A stretch of DNA of 64,000 bases from the NCBI GenBank assembly GCA_003254925.1, contig QANZ01012267.1, positions 54,931 through 118,930 of the forward strand, read 5' to 3'. The notes under the pieces are model-generated. The model saw only the letters and a program-made list of their open reading frames with translations, made no database searches and was not told the origin of the DNA. The DNA comes from Chamaecrista fasciculata. Taxonomy: Eukaryota > Streptophyta > Magnoliopsida > Fabales > Fabaceae. Made by a program: the position numbers and the translations under genes. Positions within the stretch are counted from its first letter, which is position 1. Every line of letters begins with the position of its first letter. Below, in pieces: positions 11,078-23,343 of the stretch.

Positions 11078-11235
11078 TAGAGATGACAATTTCAACCCAA
11101 AATTATGAAACAACCCCAACCATGTTTCAACCCAATAATGACCCACCCAATGGCAACCGTTTAATTGTCCATCATAATTGGTTGGGTTAAAATTTGACCC
11201 ACTGGGTTGGGTCAAATTATACTTAATCATCGGTT
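11078..11235. repeat. 'ggttgggtcaaatt' repeat, hAT-like end
   Basis: Begins 'ctagagatgacaatttcaac' and carries inverted 'caacccaa' and 'ttgggttg' blocks, like other plant elements that start TAGGGATGGCAA. The right border is unclear. Confidence 0.35.
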
Positions 11236-11239
11236 GACT

Positions 11240-13030
11240 TATTAATTAATATTACATGAATTAGGAGTGAAAATAATTCAGCCTGGCCTGACCGAGCTAT
11301 TTTAGTCTGAGTTGGCCCAACTAATCCAATCAGGTTAGAGCCAGCTCGACAGACTCGATTATATTGAGATCGTCAACAAAAAAAGTTAAATTGGGACCGA
11401 AAGTGTGTGAGACCATTTTTTCATTTTTTTTTTTTACTTTTTGGTCCAAATTCACTTTTAAATTTGATTTGATCTCATTTGCTAACAATATATCTTAATT
11501 GAGCTGAAAAAAGACTCGTCAATAGTAATCTATTACTTATGGAGGTTCAAACTGACATCGACATCAAATTGGTTATAAATATATGCTCCTAAGTTTATTT
11601 TGGTCCTATATGTGTCAAAATTTTTATATTGGCCATAAATAATTTCATTTAGTTTCATTTTTATCTCAAAATACTGAATGTGATCATATATATTTGTTGG
11701 AAAAAAAAAAGATCATACATCTTTATTTTTGTTTATCTATATATTTTGAATCTAATAATCCTTTTTCTTATGTTTTATTAACCACATTTCTTTCAACTAG
11801 TTTTCATGTGAAATTTTATAAGAAACCAATTCAATCCTCCTTCTTAGTTTTATTCTTGTCCAACAATCACAATTCAATTCTAAACTGTAATTATCAGTCT
11901 AGTAATTAATTTTTATTTATTTTTTATAAAAGGAACGACCCTTTCCTTCACTAAGAAGAGATATTACTTTACAAAAAAATCTTTATCCATTTTAATAAAC
12001 TCATCAGATTCAGAAAGATCCACTCGCAGCCTGTAAAATTATAAAGAAACCAATTTAATGCCTTTGCATGGTTGAATCCCTTTGCTTAAAAACAACACCA
12101 CCTTTTATAGTTGTAACACTTTAAACGATACTGTCTTGTAGTTCTACACATGCATGGGTCTAACATCTCTTTTACATATAAATAATCCTCTAATCAATCC
12201 TTTCCATCGTAACCAGAGTGTATCATCTTCTTCTTTTAATTATTTTTTTTAATAAATTATTCTTTCACATCTTAGAGATGGGAATCAAACAGGCATAATA
12301 ATGTCATAATTATGTTTTTTAAGTTTTTTAATTTTTAAAAATAAATAACTGTTTTTAGGGAAGAAAATCAAACAGGTCCTGAATTTGCTATTACTTCTCT
12401 ATAAGCAACTTTCACATATAATGGTAAAATGTTTCTATACATTTTTAGGAGGACTCAGTTTTGTAATTTCAATTTTTGAGCACTAAATTTAACAAACAAT
12501 CACATTTTAAGGATTCAATTTTTTTAACTTACTGCAAAATATATATTTAACACTTGTCATATGTAATGAAAAATAAAAATATATTTTAACCAGAAGTGGT
12601 GGAATTAGAAATTCTTTTGATTTCGGAAAAGGAAATTACAATTTATCTACACAGAAGGAGAAGGTCATATAATTGACACGTCTTTGAAAAAAAGAAATAA
12701 AATGTGAAAAATTTATATTTCTTTTTAACCATCTCATTTAAAGATTCATGTATTCTAAATATGAGGCAAAAAGATTTGTGCTTTATCAACCCAATTAAAT
12801 TTTCCTTTGTTTAAAAACAAAAGTAAAGGCAAGTTATGCTTAACGAATAAGAAACCTTGTTATTGAGTCACTGGATTTTACTCAAGTTATAAGCATGTTC
12901 ACTAGCTAGATAATTTTATTTTAGAGAAAGAAACATATATAAAATAATGAAATTTCAGAGATAATTTTGAACAATAATATTTGTTTCTCGAGACCACAGT
13001 AGTAAGCCAAATATATATATATATATATAC

Positions 13031-13064
<34 letters not shown>

Positions 13065-13255
13065 CGCTCTAAAGCACCTAAGTCCATTATTAAGAAAATA
13101 ACCCCAAATATTTTATAAATTGTCTGCTAGAAGACTATGTTAAGTATTTTTGTTGAAAAACTCAATAAGATATTAATGTGAAAATTAACATACTTTAGTT
13201 TTTTATATGTTATTATTGATTGTATTTAATGTAACCAAATTACTATACTTAAGAA
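11240..13255. other. Intergenic, mostly unassigned
   Basis: AT-rich sequence without a credible gene. It includes scattered 'ggtccta'-type repeat scraps near 11430-11650 and an adjoining TA and GA microsatellite near 13013-13064. Confidence 0.4.
13013..13064. repeat. Compound (TA)n-(GA)n microsatellite
   Basis: A TA tract with a few interruptions runs directly into a GA tract ending at 'gagcgctct'. Confidence 0.85.
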
Positions 13256-13257
13256 TA

Positions 13258-14060
13258 AGGCCAAAGCCTCATTTTGGTCTCTAATGTTTATCATAAATTC
13301 TGTTTTGGTCCTTCATATTCTTTTGTTCCATTTTGGTCCCTAACTAATAAATGTGATCAAATCTCTTTCGTTTCAAGTTCAAATACGACAAAATTGGAGT
13401 TATAGGTTACTCTACAGGAGTTCTTTTCAGTTTTGACCATCAACAAACAAGATCAAATCAAAGATGAAATCAGGCTTGAAATTGAGCCTCTTATTTCATG
13501 AAGTTAGTCATATCATTCTCGTTTCAAGTCTCAATGCAACAAAATTAGAATTACGAGTTACTCTTGATAACTTCTTTCTCTACCTAGTTGAGGTCGTTGG
13601 TAAACAAGGTCAAATAGTAACCAGAAGGTTGATATTGGTGTTTTGACAAACTCACTTTCATATCAATATCTGACCTTGTCAATAGTCTTCATTGGACAAA
13701 AAAAGAACTCGTCAAAAGTTACTCTTATATTTGATTTCATCTCATTCGTACTAGAAATGAGAGAGAGATATATGATCAACTTCATAAAACGAGAAGCCCA
13801 CTTTTGAGCCCAATTTCATGTCTGATTTAACCTCGTTTAGCGATAACATCAATTGGGCAAAGAAAGAACTCATTAAAAGTAATTTCTAGCTTCAATTTTG
13901 TCGCATTGAGACTTTAAACGAAAGATATATTACGGATTAAGTAGTTAGGGACCATTCATGGAATTTATTAAGAACCAAAAACTTTTAATACACATTAAGG
14001 ACTAAAACAAGAAGAAAAAAAAACATTGGGGATTAAAATAGAACATAGGGTAAATATTAG
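13258..14060. repeat. Long copy of the 'tctctcgtttcaagt' repeat family
   Basis: Opens AGGCCAAAGCCTCATTTTGG with 'tttggtccttcat' units, continues through three 'tcgtttcaagt' blocks, and ends with complementary 'aaggactaaaacaag' and 'attaaaatagaacatagggt'. Overall a roughly 800-bp foldback. No flanking duplication was found. The same blocks occur at 6506, 23016 and 46380. Confidence 0.5.
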
Positions 14061-14148
14061 AGTCAAAAAATGAGATCTTTTAAAATAAAAAATCTGAAAA
14101 AGTGTACTTTATACAATAAAATATTTTTATGGTCTGTTATTATATTTT

Positions 14149-14593
14149 GGCCAAAATCCTATTTTGGTCCCTCAGTTATGCTCAGTGTTTCAAATTGGCC
14201 CCTCCAGTTATTTTTCGTTCCATATTGGTCCCCCAGTTATGCAAAACTTGGCAAAGTTAGTCCCTTTAACAGTTTCCATCCATTTTTCTGTTAAAAAAGC
14301 AGATAAAATTGATTTTTAAATCCTAAAAGTTTAAACTAAAACCCCCAAGTTATTTCTTTTATTTTACATTTTGGTTCTATTGTAGAGAAAAAGTCTTTGA
14401 TGCAAAAAATTTAAACTTTTAGGAGTTAAAAATCAATTTTGTCTTTTTTTTAATAGAAAAATAGATGGAAATTGTTAGAGGGACCAACTTTTCCAACTTT
14501 TGCATAACTGAGAGACCAATATGGAACAAAAAGTAACTGGGGGACCAATTTGGAACACTGAGCATAACTGAGAGACCAAAATAGGATTTGGCC
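14149..14593. mobile_element. MULE-type foldback MITE with 9-bp TSD upstream of TIM8
   Basis: Ends are GGCCAAAATCCTATTTTGG (left) and AAAATAGGATTTGGCC (right), with long complementary arms of 'ggtccctcagttatgc' units. Perfect 9-bp direct repeats TTATATTTT flank it (14140-14148 and 14594-14602). Same family as 5178-5643. Its right end lies about 330 bp before the TIM8 start codon, so it may border the promoter. Confidence 0.85.
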
Positions 14594-14671
14594 TTATATT
14601 TTTGTCAAAAAGTATCAAGAAAATTATATACATTTTTACAAAAAGAAAAAAGGAACAAAACTTATCGTAGG

Positions 14672-14677
14672 TGGGCC
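14672..14677 (+). promoter_or_regulatory. Site II element (TGGGCC) upstream of TIM8
   Basis: TGGGCC about 250 bp before the start codon. Site II motifs are enriched in promoters of nuclear genes for mitochondrial and ribosomal proteins, often with a telo-box, as here. Confidence 0.45.
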
Positions 14678-14800
14678 TCTAATATATTGAGGCTATCTTA
14701 ACGGGCCATATTGTATGGTTCTAACTTCTAACTAAGACTGTATTTTTCAAAAAAAAAAAAAACATCCAAGACTGTGACTGTAAACGTTTCGCTGCGTGAG

Positions 14801-14813
14801 GGGTTAGGGTTTT
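14801..14813 (-). promoter_or_regulatory. Telo-box upstream of TIM8
   Basis: GGGTTAGGGTTTT on the plus strand contains the plant telo-box (AAACCCTAA on the minus strand), about 115 bp before the TIM8 ATG and probably near the transcription start. Confidence 0.55.
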
Positions 14814-14924
14814 AGCCTCTTGATTGTAAAGGTTTCTCCTCCTAATACAATAGGCGAGGAGGGTTTTGCGTCATTCCTGAATCAATTGAAGATTTCGCTG
14901 CGTGAATTCTATTCTACGATCTGA

Positions 14925-16113
14925 ATGGAAAATTCGGCTGAATTGCAGAGCTTCATCGCTGTAAGTTTTCCATTTTTTCGATTTGTATTGTGTTACCTCA
15001 TTTAATTTCCCAGCAATTAGAAGCAAAGAGACGTTCACAGTGAATGTTTCAGACTTGCATTTACGTTGCTTTGGTATTTAGGGGATTGGTGTTTACTTTC
15101 TTGGTTGTATGTTTAGTACGATGGAGATTTTCTGTGTTGTGGATTTGTTACGACTTGCAAAGTGACAGGGAAACCACAGAAATAATTGTTGCTGTGGTTT
15201 CACGATTTCTACAGTTAATATTATGATGTTGAAAATGAATGAACACAATAGACTAATTTGACTAATACGTTTGGCTTTCGGGATATGTGTTACTTTGAGA
15301 TTCTCTGGGCTGCTCATAGCTCTTGGCTTTGTCTTTTGGAATTCAGTCAATTTTTATTCAAAGCAATATATTGGGAAAAATCCTATGGACTTGGAGAAAA
15401 CTAATGTTTGTAGAGGCAACTTAATGACCCTGTAAGTTAGGTTCTGTTCTCTGAACCAAAGCCTTAACCTAGTCTGCTTTTTCAGCTTTCTGGGTTTATA
15501 TGTTCATCCTTTAAATGGAAAATTGTAGTGAAAGCTAAATTATATGTAATTTCTGTTAATTAATGAAGGAAAACATTATGATCGATAAATATATTCTAGT
15601 GACTAATAACATACTATCACAGTATGTAAATTAGATAGTTGAAGTGGGTAACCTGTACTGCTTTTATCTGAACCATCTTCCTGTTTAAAACTATTTCCAG
15701 TTTCAACTTTCCTTCCTATGCTGTTACTGAGAAAAATATGATACATTTTACCGCCTAAAAACTGATACATTTTCTTGATGCATTCCTTTCCTATTATGAA
15801 GAATGAAGACACTTCTACATTGTATTACAACATAATTATAACATAAGAAAGAATAAAAGAAAAATTATTCTCTGATCAAAAAGTAATGTACAATTGTAAC
15901 TTCAACTATAATCTCCCATTGCAGCAAGAAAAGGAAAGAGCAATGGTTAATGAAATGGTGGCCAAACTAACTAGTGCATGCTGGGACAAATGCATCACAA
16001 GTACGCCTGGGAGTAAGTTCAGTTCAAGCGAATCTACTTGTCTCACAAATTGTGCGCAGCGTTACATGGACTTGTCCATCCTTATCATGAAACGGCTTCA
16101 GAATATGCAATGA
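14925..16113 (+). CDS. TIM8: Mitochondrial intermembrane-space chaperone Tim8 (two exons)
   Basis: Exon 1 is 14925-14960 and exon 2 is 15925-16113, joined across a 964-bp GT..AG phase-0 intron to give 74 residues, the usual size of small Tim proteins. Small Tims escort hydrophobic precursors across the intermembrane space to the TIM22 complex or outer membrane; Tim8 acts in a hexamer with Tim13. The twin CX3C signature is intact: C31-WDK-C35 and C51-LTN-C55, separated by 15 residues that include 'PGSKFSSSES', with 'AQRYMD' after the second pair, both typical of plant Tim8. There is no cleavable presequence, as expected for Mia40 import. The start is the first in-frame ATG of exon 1. Telo-box and site II motifs upstream fit a housekeeping mitochondrial gene. 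Confidence 0.92.
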
Positions 16114-16744
16114 AGATCATTTGCCTCTGGAATGCTTTATCTATAAAAAGTTCAATTCTTAAACTCCCTTCTCTACTTGATCATTAATCTAACTGTACTA
16201 TTAAATTTTGGAATTGATGTTGTTTTTCTTGACATTATTACATCAGGTTGTTCATTTCACATTCCAGCTTTCTTAAAATTCTAAAATAATCTTCGATGAG
16301 TTTGATTCATTACTTCTAGCTTTAGCTTGTGTATCTGAAGGATGGTTCTTGAATGGTTTGCAATTTTAGTGTCAAGCAAACGAAAGGGTAAGATGTACCA
16401 TTTGTTATCAACCATTGAGTGCTTGGAAATAAGGCCATCGTAGCTTTGCTTTGATTCATGAATTTTGGGAATAGGAGCTCATTTAGTGTTTAATTGGTAA
16501 TATTAGTAAAACAGCTGCTATTTTTTTTAATAGATGAAAAATTTTCTCATGCCCAGAAGGGAAAGAGAAAATTATATGTGAGTTATAGCTGTTATCATTA
16601 AGATGCACAGAGAGAGCATATGCTATTGATTCACACTTCACAAACATACCAGTTGAACAATATGGATTGGACTTCCAAAAGAGGTGAGCCAGGAGTCGAT
16701 ATCAAACCAAATAGTCTATAAATCATATACAGAGGCTGAAAACT

Positions 16745-16885
16745 CTTCTGGTTCAATTTGAATGGTGTACTGATGAGAGAGATAGATAGAGTAGAGAGAG
16801 AAAGTGTTAGTAGGACTCACTTTCTCTTTCTATTTGTTCTTTTATCTCTCAACACTACACCTATAGTACATTATAAAGGATCAAA
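16745..16885. mobile_element. Small foldback MITE ('gagagagat' family)
   Basis: Complementary 'ggttcaatttgaatgg' style head and 'aaaggatcaaatt' tail enclose purine-rich and pyrimidine-rich inner arms ('gagagagaaagtg' against 'cactttctctttc'). Related copies lie at 19462-19625, 28115-28295 and 52312-52465. Confidence 0.45.
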
Positions 16886-16889
16886 TTGC

Positions 16890-17265
16890 TCAAATAAGCT
16901 TATTGCCTAACTTGTATTACTATTATGAGTATTATCGAGTTGAATTAGTGCACATCCTTAATTACTCACAATTAATGGACAATGGATCTATCGTTGTTCA
17001 ATTGTATTTATTTGTTTTATTATATAATTATTCATTTATTTTAACTATTAATCACAACCTTAATTATAATGTCTTGAGTTTGATGTAAGTTGTGTGTATA
17101 AAAAAAACTTATTGATAGAGATAAAATCTATTTCGGTGATGTCCTCCAATTTTATTTAAAGAAAATCAAAGTCATATTAATTCCTTCATGGGAAAATCAA
17201 TGTGACGGCGTAACTAACAGGTCTACTAACCTCCAAAAAAAGATTAATATGGCTTTAGTCAATAT
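16890..17265. other. Intergenic, no feature seen
   Basis: AT-rich sequence after TIM8. No coding signal or clear element. Confidence 0.4.
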
Positions 17266-17267
17266 AT

Positions 17268-17597
17268 ATATACAAGAACCTTTGGGTGCCCGATATATGT
17301 AGTAACATTATAATTATTAAAATATAAAATTATATTATAAAATAATTATTAATTTTATTATATTTTAAAATAATAAAAATTTTAATGAATTGATTTTCTT
17401 CTATTAGCTATTTTAGTAATTTAATAACAATTTTAAATTTAAACTTCAACGTTGGGAGGGTTTGAACGTGGGGACTATGTGGGATTGATATCATTTCTTT
17501 TTAATATTTATTTTTAAAATAATTTATTTTATATTATAATTTTAAATGACCGACTACGAAGAAGCTCCTCAGACATATATAATTAGATATATAAAAC
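17268..17597 (-). mobile_element. Degenerate Helitron (minus strand)
   Basis: The right border, read on the minus strand, starts TATATCTAATTATATATGTC then 'gaggagcttcttcgtagtcgg', like other Helitron 5' ends here. The left border resembles a decayed 'gggcac..aaag' 3' end near 17285. The CTAG and hairpin are not intact. Confidence 0.35.
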
Positions 17598-17902
17598 AAA
17601 AAAAAAAGTTTCTTTTACATAACTTTTATAATAAAAAGAGCAGATAGTTTAAGATATGTTTTGTAATAAAAAGAGCAGATATTTCCACTATACTAGAACA
17701 TATTTTTTTATTTCGGTCTGAACTATACAAGAACAGATAGAGGCAGATATTTCAACTACACAAAGATCATACGAAGAATGGGCCTAGAGCCAGTTTTGAA
17801 TTATAGAAGGCCCAAGAACGATTATGGATAAAGGCCAGGGGAAATTGAGGGCTAAAAAAAAATCCCAAATCCCAAAGATAATATATATATATATATAATA
17901 GA

Positions 17903-18237
17903 GGGTTTCGTGTGCAGACACGCAAATATGCCTATGAAGTTTAAAATAATTTAATATTAAAAATTATATAAATTGGTATGAGTGAAATAATATAAGAACA
18001 AAAAATTAACCCAATAATAAAAATAAAAGTTCATACTTTTTTTAAAAAACTGTCACCTATGTGTATGAGTGAAAACGGATCATGGAGTCATAGGTGAAAA
18101 TATGGCTTACTAAAGTTGGGGTGATATTTTTATTTTTTTTATATTTATATCTAATATATTGAGCAAATACTATTTTATATTATAGTTTTAAAAAATTGAC
18201 TATCAGAAAGCCCTCAAATATATATAATAGTATATTT
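17903..18237 (-). mobile_element. Helitron-like element, minus arm of an inverted pair
   Basis: Read on the minus strand, the 5' end at 18237 goes TACTATTATATATATTTGAG then 'ggctttctgatag', and the 3' end has GCGTGTCTGCACACG then AAACCCTCTA near 17903, a decayed hairpin-plus-CTAG. It is paired with an inverted copy immediately to the right. Confidence 0.5.
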
Positions 18238-18239
18238 AT

Positions 18240-18527
18240 ACAAAACTATAGTATAAAATAATATTTACCCAATATATTATAAATAGGTATATAAAAAAAT
18301 AAAAATATCACTCTAACTTTAGTAATTCACGCTCCTACTCATAATAACTTCATGAGACCATGATCAATTTTCACTTGTACATATATAGGTGATGATTTTT
18401 TTGCCTTTAGAAAACATAAACTTTTATTTTTATTATTTGTTTAACTTTTTTTTTTCACTTATACCAATTTATATAATTTTTAATATCAAATTATTTTAAA
18501 TTTTATAGACGGACAAAGTCCTCTAGT
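18240..18527 (+). mobile_element. Helitron-like element, plus arm of an inverted pair
   Basis: An inverted copy of 17903-18195: 'caatatattataaatagg', 'cacttataccaatttatata' and 'atcaaattattttaaa' are complementary to blocks in the left arm in mirrored order. It ends 'aaagtcctCTAGT', a Helitron-like CTAG terminus with a degraded hairpin. The first ~40 bp are missing or shared with the left arm. Confidence 0.5.
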
Positions 18528-18529
18528 AT

Positions 18530-19455
18530 AAAGTAATAAACACAATTCAACAAATTCTACGAAGGAAATGCTAAAAAGTAAAATGAATAATACTGAACGA
18601 TCACTATCAACAAATTCTACTTTTCTTCTTTTAATGATCACAAATTCAACTTTTAAAAGAATTAAGAGATCACCATACATTAAACCCACAAGTAACTGTC
18701 ATATATTATATATATAATCAATAAAGCTTGGCTTCAATCACGTTTCAAATATTCAGACTCGCATCCAACTTTAGTTTATCCTTTTTTCTTTTCTTTTTCC
18801 TTTTAACTCTTTTTTCTTTTAATTTGCATATCGGAAAATTTTTGGACTGTATAGATCTTCAAGTGCCTTTCTTGAGTTACCACTACCACTAGCCACTAGT
18901 GATCAGATCCCATTTTGATTCCTCATCTTCAGGATTTGTGTCTCACTTTCTGTTTCTTTTCTAATTAAAAGTCCCAAAGATATGAAGCATCTTCTGGTGT
19001 CCCTTAGTTAAATTGAGTTGGTTTGTTGATAATACTGGTATATGAAACTCTAATGAAAAGACTACACATATAGGAAAAGTAATTATCATTAACATAATTG
19101 GTGAAATCAACTAGAAATGAACGTATTAGATTGATATATAGTTGAAATATTATCACATCATCATATACAGTAACAGTACACCCCACATTAGCCTTTGTTT
19201 CAAATGTATTAAAGAGAAATATGATTGGAATTTTTTTTTTGGGTGAATTTCATGGGACCATGATATGAAATCAACATTATGGACTGGGCTAATGTTAGAC
19301 TTTTGTCATCATACTTTGTAGATTGGGCTTTCCACAAATACATTCCGAACATGTTTAACCTCATTCTAGTTATTACCTATAATATGGGCCAATTAATGGT
19401 CTAAACCTATGAGCTAAGCCTAGGCTTAGCTCCATTATAGTGCCTCTAGGTCATC
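18530..19455. other. Intergenic, no feature seen
   Basis: AT-rich sequence without a gene or a delimitable element. Confidence 0.4.
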
Positions 19456-19461
19456 GAGTCC

Positions 19462-19625
19462 AGAGTGGATCATCTACTGTGTGCATTTTCTACAGTGTAG
19501 GGAGAAGGGAAGAGTTAGAGAGAGAAATGTGAATCACACTATTATTTTCTCTCTCTTACTCTTTTTTTCTCTCACTAAACTTTATGAAAATGCACAAAAA
19601 TGATACTGCAGAGGATCCAAGTCCC
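19462..19625. mobile_element. Small foldback MITE ('gtggatcatct' family)
   Basis: Left 'agagtggatcatctactgtg' and right 'actgcagaggatccaagt' are roughly complementary, with inner 'gtgcattttc' against 'gaaaatgcac' and pyrimidine-rich against purine-rich arms. Confidence 0.45.
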
Positions 19626-19972
19626 ATTTTAGTCACCAGTATTTTAGAATAGATCCAATGCATTATAGTCCCTCTAGATCATTCCTTTTTTTTAAAAAAA
19701 AATAATCAAAGTTATTTAGAGTATCCACCGTTGAAAACAATAACTAATTCTTTCATTAGCTTGAATATACCTCCATAGATAAGATGACTGACCTGAGTAT
19801 TTAAGACTACTTCATACCCGAAGTTAGAAATCAAATCTCTGACATTGATTAAGGGGATCATTTGTCTTATAATCCTAAGTCATGTGCATTTTAGTTTTTT
19901 GGATGAACATTTTGGTCCCTAACTCAATAACTAATGATCAACCCAATAATCAAACATCTAATCTACATAAGG

Positions 19973-20195
19973 ATGGCAATTTGGACAAGTATTCATAGTA
20001 CCGATCCAAATTTGGTCGTAAAAAATATCTTATATCCATTAGATATCGATATCAAATATTGGATATGAAACAAGTAGTGAAAAATAAAGAAATTATCAGA
20101 TGTTGAGTGAATACAGATATTATTCCAACTACAATATATTCATCTGAAATAAAAGGATAGTTACGATACCTAATATATATATATATATATGTTTT
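19973..20195 (+). repeat. 'aaggatggcaat' repeat fragment
   Basis: Begins 'aaggatggcaatttggac' and continues as 'gatatcgatatc' type units. A broken relative of the element at 20324-20820. Ends in a TA tract. Confidence 0.4.
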
Positions 20196-20323
20196 CATAG
20201 TGGTTTACTTTGGCCCCAAACTACTGAATACGAACATATCTTTTTCGTATCAAGTTCGAATGCGACGAGTCCAGCCATGAATTTCTTTTAACAAATACTT
20301 CTCTATCAATTAAAGTCGTTGAC

Positions 20324-20820
20324 TAGGGATGGCAACGGGTAGGGTACCCCGTCATTTTGTGATTATCCGTAAACGTTCATCTTATCTAATATCCGTATCC
20401 GACAATTGAGTATCTGTATCAGTACCCTATCTGATATTCTGTATCCGACGAGTACCCTAAATATCCCAAAATAATGGATATAGGATAAGATATCCTAATT
20501 CAAAAATCATATATATCCGAAATCTGGTACTCAATATCCGTTAATTAAAATAAAATAATTAAAAATAGAATAAAAAATGTATAAAATATAATAAAATATT
20601 TATATTATAGAATATCGGATACCAGATACCCTAACTATCCGTTCATTTCAGACGGATACCGGATAGTTGAAGTAATATCCGTATCCACCTGATATCCGAT
20701 AATTTTTTATTTTTCACTACCCGTACCCTATCCGATATCCTATATCCAACGGATAGCGGATATTTTTTACAGGTAGATTCGGTCGGGTATCCTATATACC
20801 CGCCTAAATTATCATCCTTA
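20324..20820. mobile_element. hAT-like non-autonomous element
   Basis: Starts TAGGGATGGCAACGGGTAGG and ends 'ttatcatcctta', the usual ends of this plant hAT-like group. It is internally palindromic ('ggatatccga' units in both senses). The flanking octamers TCGTTGAC and TCGTTAAT agree at 6 of 8 positions, compatible with an old 8-bp duplication. No transposase. Confidence 0.6.
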
Positions 20821-20824
20821 TCGT

Positions 20825-22044
20825 TAATAAATAAGGTTAAATCGAGTCTAAAAGTTGGGATGCTTGTTTCACTGTCAAACAAGTAAAGTTTATCATATAT
20901 TTTTCATTTTAAATCCGAATACAACGAATTTGAAGCTACAAATTAAGTACTCTTGACGAGTTTTTTTTAATTCCCCATTGAGACTGAAGAAATGAAATAG
21001 TATCGAGCCTGAAAGCAGGTTTGGGAAAAGGTGAAATATTAAAAAGAAAAATTGAGTCAAAAAAACTAAACAAATAAAATAACACGTACTCTTAAAAATG
21101 TAAATTTACGATATATATCAATATATATTTTTATATGTATTAAAAGTTTTTTCATCTAGATATATTCTAATCCTAAGCTAGGATAAGTAGACTTCTAGAA
21201 CTCACGAAAATCAACAAATAAAATGGTCTACTAACCTCTACGTACGTGTTTTAATTAATGACTAGCCTATACAGGCATGGTAATTCACCCTTCAAATATA
21301 CTGTGACAAGGAAACCACTAGATCTGATGAGTGATTTAATTTGTAGTCTGTATTAATACTTTTCTGTCTAAACAGATAAGCAAATTTCGTTCTTATAAAA
21401 TGATAAATGATTGGTATACAAAGGTATCTGAATGAGCCTTATAGTTATGTTTCTCGTTTGGGATATAATCTTCGATCCTCAAATACATACGTAAGTGAAC
21501 AGAAACTAGATATATAGAACTAGAGTTATGTGTGCAGTGTTCTGATATTTATATTAAATGGAAAGATCATTTCAGAATCTGCTATAGTTGCTCCTAGCTT
21601 GCCTTTTCATTGTTTTTTCCTCCGAGTTAATTATATCCTTTTTTTTTAAATAGTACTTTTTCATAATTGATTTCTTAGCTTCTCGTCCGGCTGTTAAGGA
21701 AATTCTCCAGAAAATGAAGAACTTGATATAATAATACACACAAAAATGTGTCATTCCAGCTTTCCATAAATGGACACAACTCCAATTTGTCCTATTTGCA
21801 TGTGTTTTCCCATGAAATGGTCCAACTACAACCTTCTCGTTTTTAACAAGAAACCGCTAAAGTCAGACCATAGTCATAAATCCCAAGTCTCATGAACCCA
21901 ATAACATTATTTTTGGAACCATTATATTGCCAAAGCCACGTTACTACCAAAACCGATTCACATAAAAACAAAACCTTGTTTTGGATTCTACCACATCTAT
22001 CCATCATTGCTGTCGTTGAAAAGAACACATAATTTGAATTTGGT

Positions 22045-22078
<34 letters not shown>

Positions 22079-22995
22079 GATTCTAGTCTACTTGATTAAT
22101 TGCATAATTGCAATAATGTCCCCAATTCAAATTTCGACATTAGCTATATATTATATATATTATACAATATTCAAAACCAAAATGTGCTGAATATTCAAGC
22201 GATCGAGTGTGGTGGATTTCATGAATTCAATGTATTTGGAGGTATCTGTAAGTTTGTCATCAATAATAATATTAATGTGTTTGGGGTGTGGAAGATAAGA
22301 TCTAACATCAAGACATGCATGTTGAAGGATCTGAATGTGACATTTCGATCAAATTCAAATGTGCGACATTAATTGCTTACTACAATCTCTGATGATGGAT
22401 TGCCTCAAAGGGAAGAATAAGAGGAGATAGTTAATTGCCTTTACCTTCGTTCAAAGTAACCTTTGTTCGTACATACCTACCTTTATTAATTGCATCAAAT
22501 ACCCTCCAATGGCTACCACTAATTGTACATGTGCTTATCGATCAAGAGCCTATAATAATAAATTCTCTCAATTAATGTAGGATATACTATATAGTGATAT
22601 ATATACAAGTTGACGCGAAAATGTGATGTGTGTATGAGTCAGTGTGTATCTTTATATATACATACCCTGTCAATTTTTAAAATTCTCATCAAGTTCAATA
22701 CAACGTTTTTCTGTCCCTATATAATTTTATTAGAATTTTATAGTTTCATATATCACCATACATTAATGATAGATACTTTTATTTCTATAATTTTAAATTA
22801 ACTGATATATGAGATAAGAACATTGATTTGATTCTTTGCTGACTCGATATAAACAGAATTATGTGGTGGTAGAGAGCTAGGTTGATATATCCATATCGAT
22901 TTTTATTGATGCTACATATGATGGATAAAAGAAAGCTTTTAATAAAAAGAAAAGTACAGGAGAGAGAAGAAAAGTCATTCCTTCAGTTCCATTTG
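20825..22995. other. Intergenic with minor repeats
   Basis: Begins with scraps of the 'caagttcgaatgcgac' family. A (TA)n tract lies at 22045-22071. The remainder, including an open frame at 22100-22372 with no recognisable domain, shows no convincing gene. Confidence 0.4.
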
Positions 22996-23015
22996 ATCTC
23001 ATTCTTTTTAATATT

Positions 23016-23343
23016 GGTAAAATGTTTTATTTTGGTCCCAAACTATTCAATTTGATCATATTTCTCTCGTCTCTCATTTCAAGTGCAAAGGACTTGTTAA
23101 GAGAAACTCGTAGCTCTAAATTCGTCGCATTCAAATTTGAAACGAGAGAGATATAATCAACTTTGCTTGTTTGACCATGAAACGAGTTGTCTACTTTTAG
23201 GACTAATTTAACCTCATTTGCTGAAGGCTCCAATTGGATAGAGAAAGTACTATTTGAGAATAATACGTAGCTCAAAACTCGTCATGTTTGAACTTGAAAA
23301 GAGTCATATTCAATAGTTTGGGACCAAAATGAAACATTTTGCC
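23016..23343. mobile_element. Foldback element with intact inverted termini
   Basis: GGTAAAATGTTTTATTTTGG at the left is mirrored by AAAATGAAACATTTTGCC at the right, and 'cccaaactattcaat' pairs with 'caatagtttggga'. The internal blocks ('tctctcgt', 'gctgaaggctccaatt') belong to the dispersed family. Further 'ggaccaaaatg' units extend to about 23430. No target duplication is evident. Confidence 0.55.

Noticed and set aside
15044-15350. Open frames on both strands between the TIM8 exons
   Set aside because: They lie in the 964-bp TIM8 intron and match no known protein.
22100-22372. 90-codon open frame
   Set aside because: No recognisable domain, Asn/Ile-rich, and no supporting splice or promoter signals. 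Could only be revived by transcript evidence.
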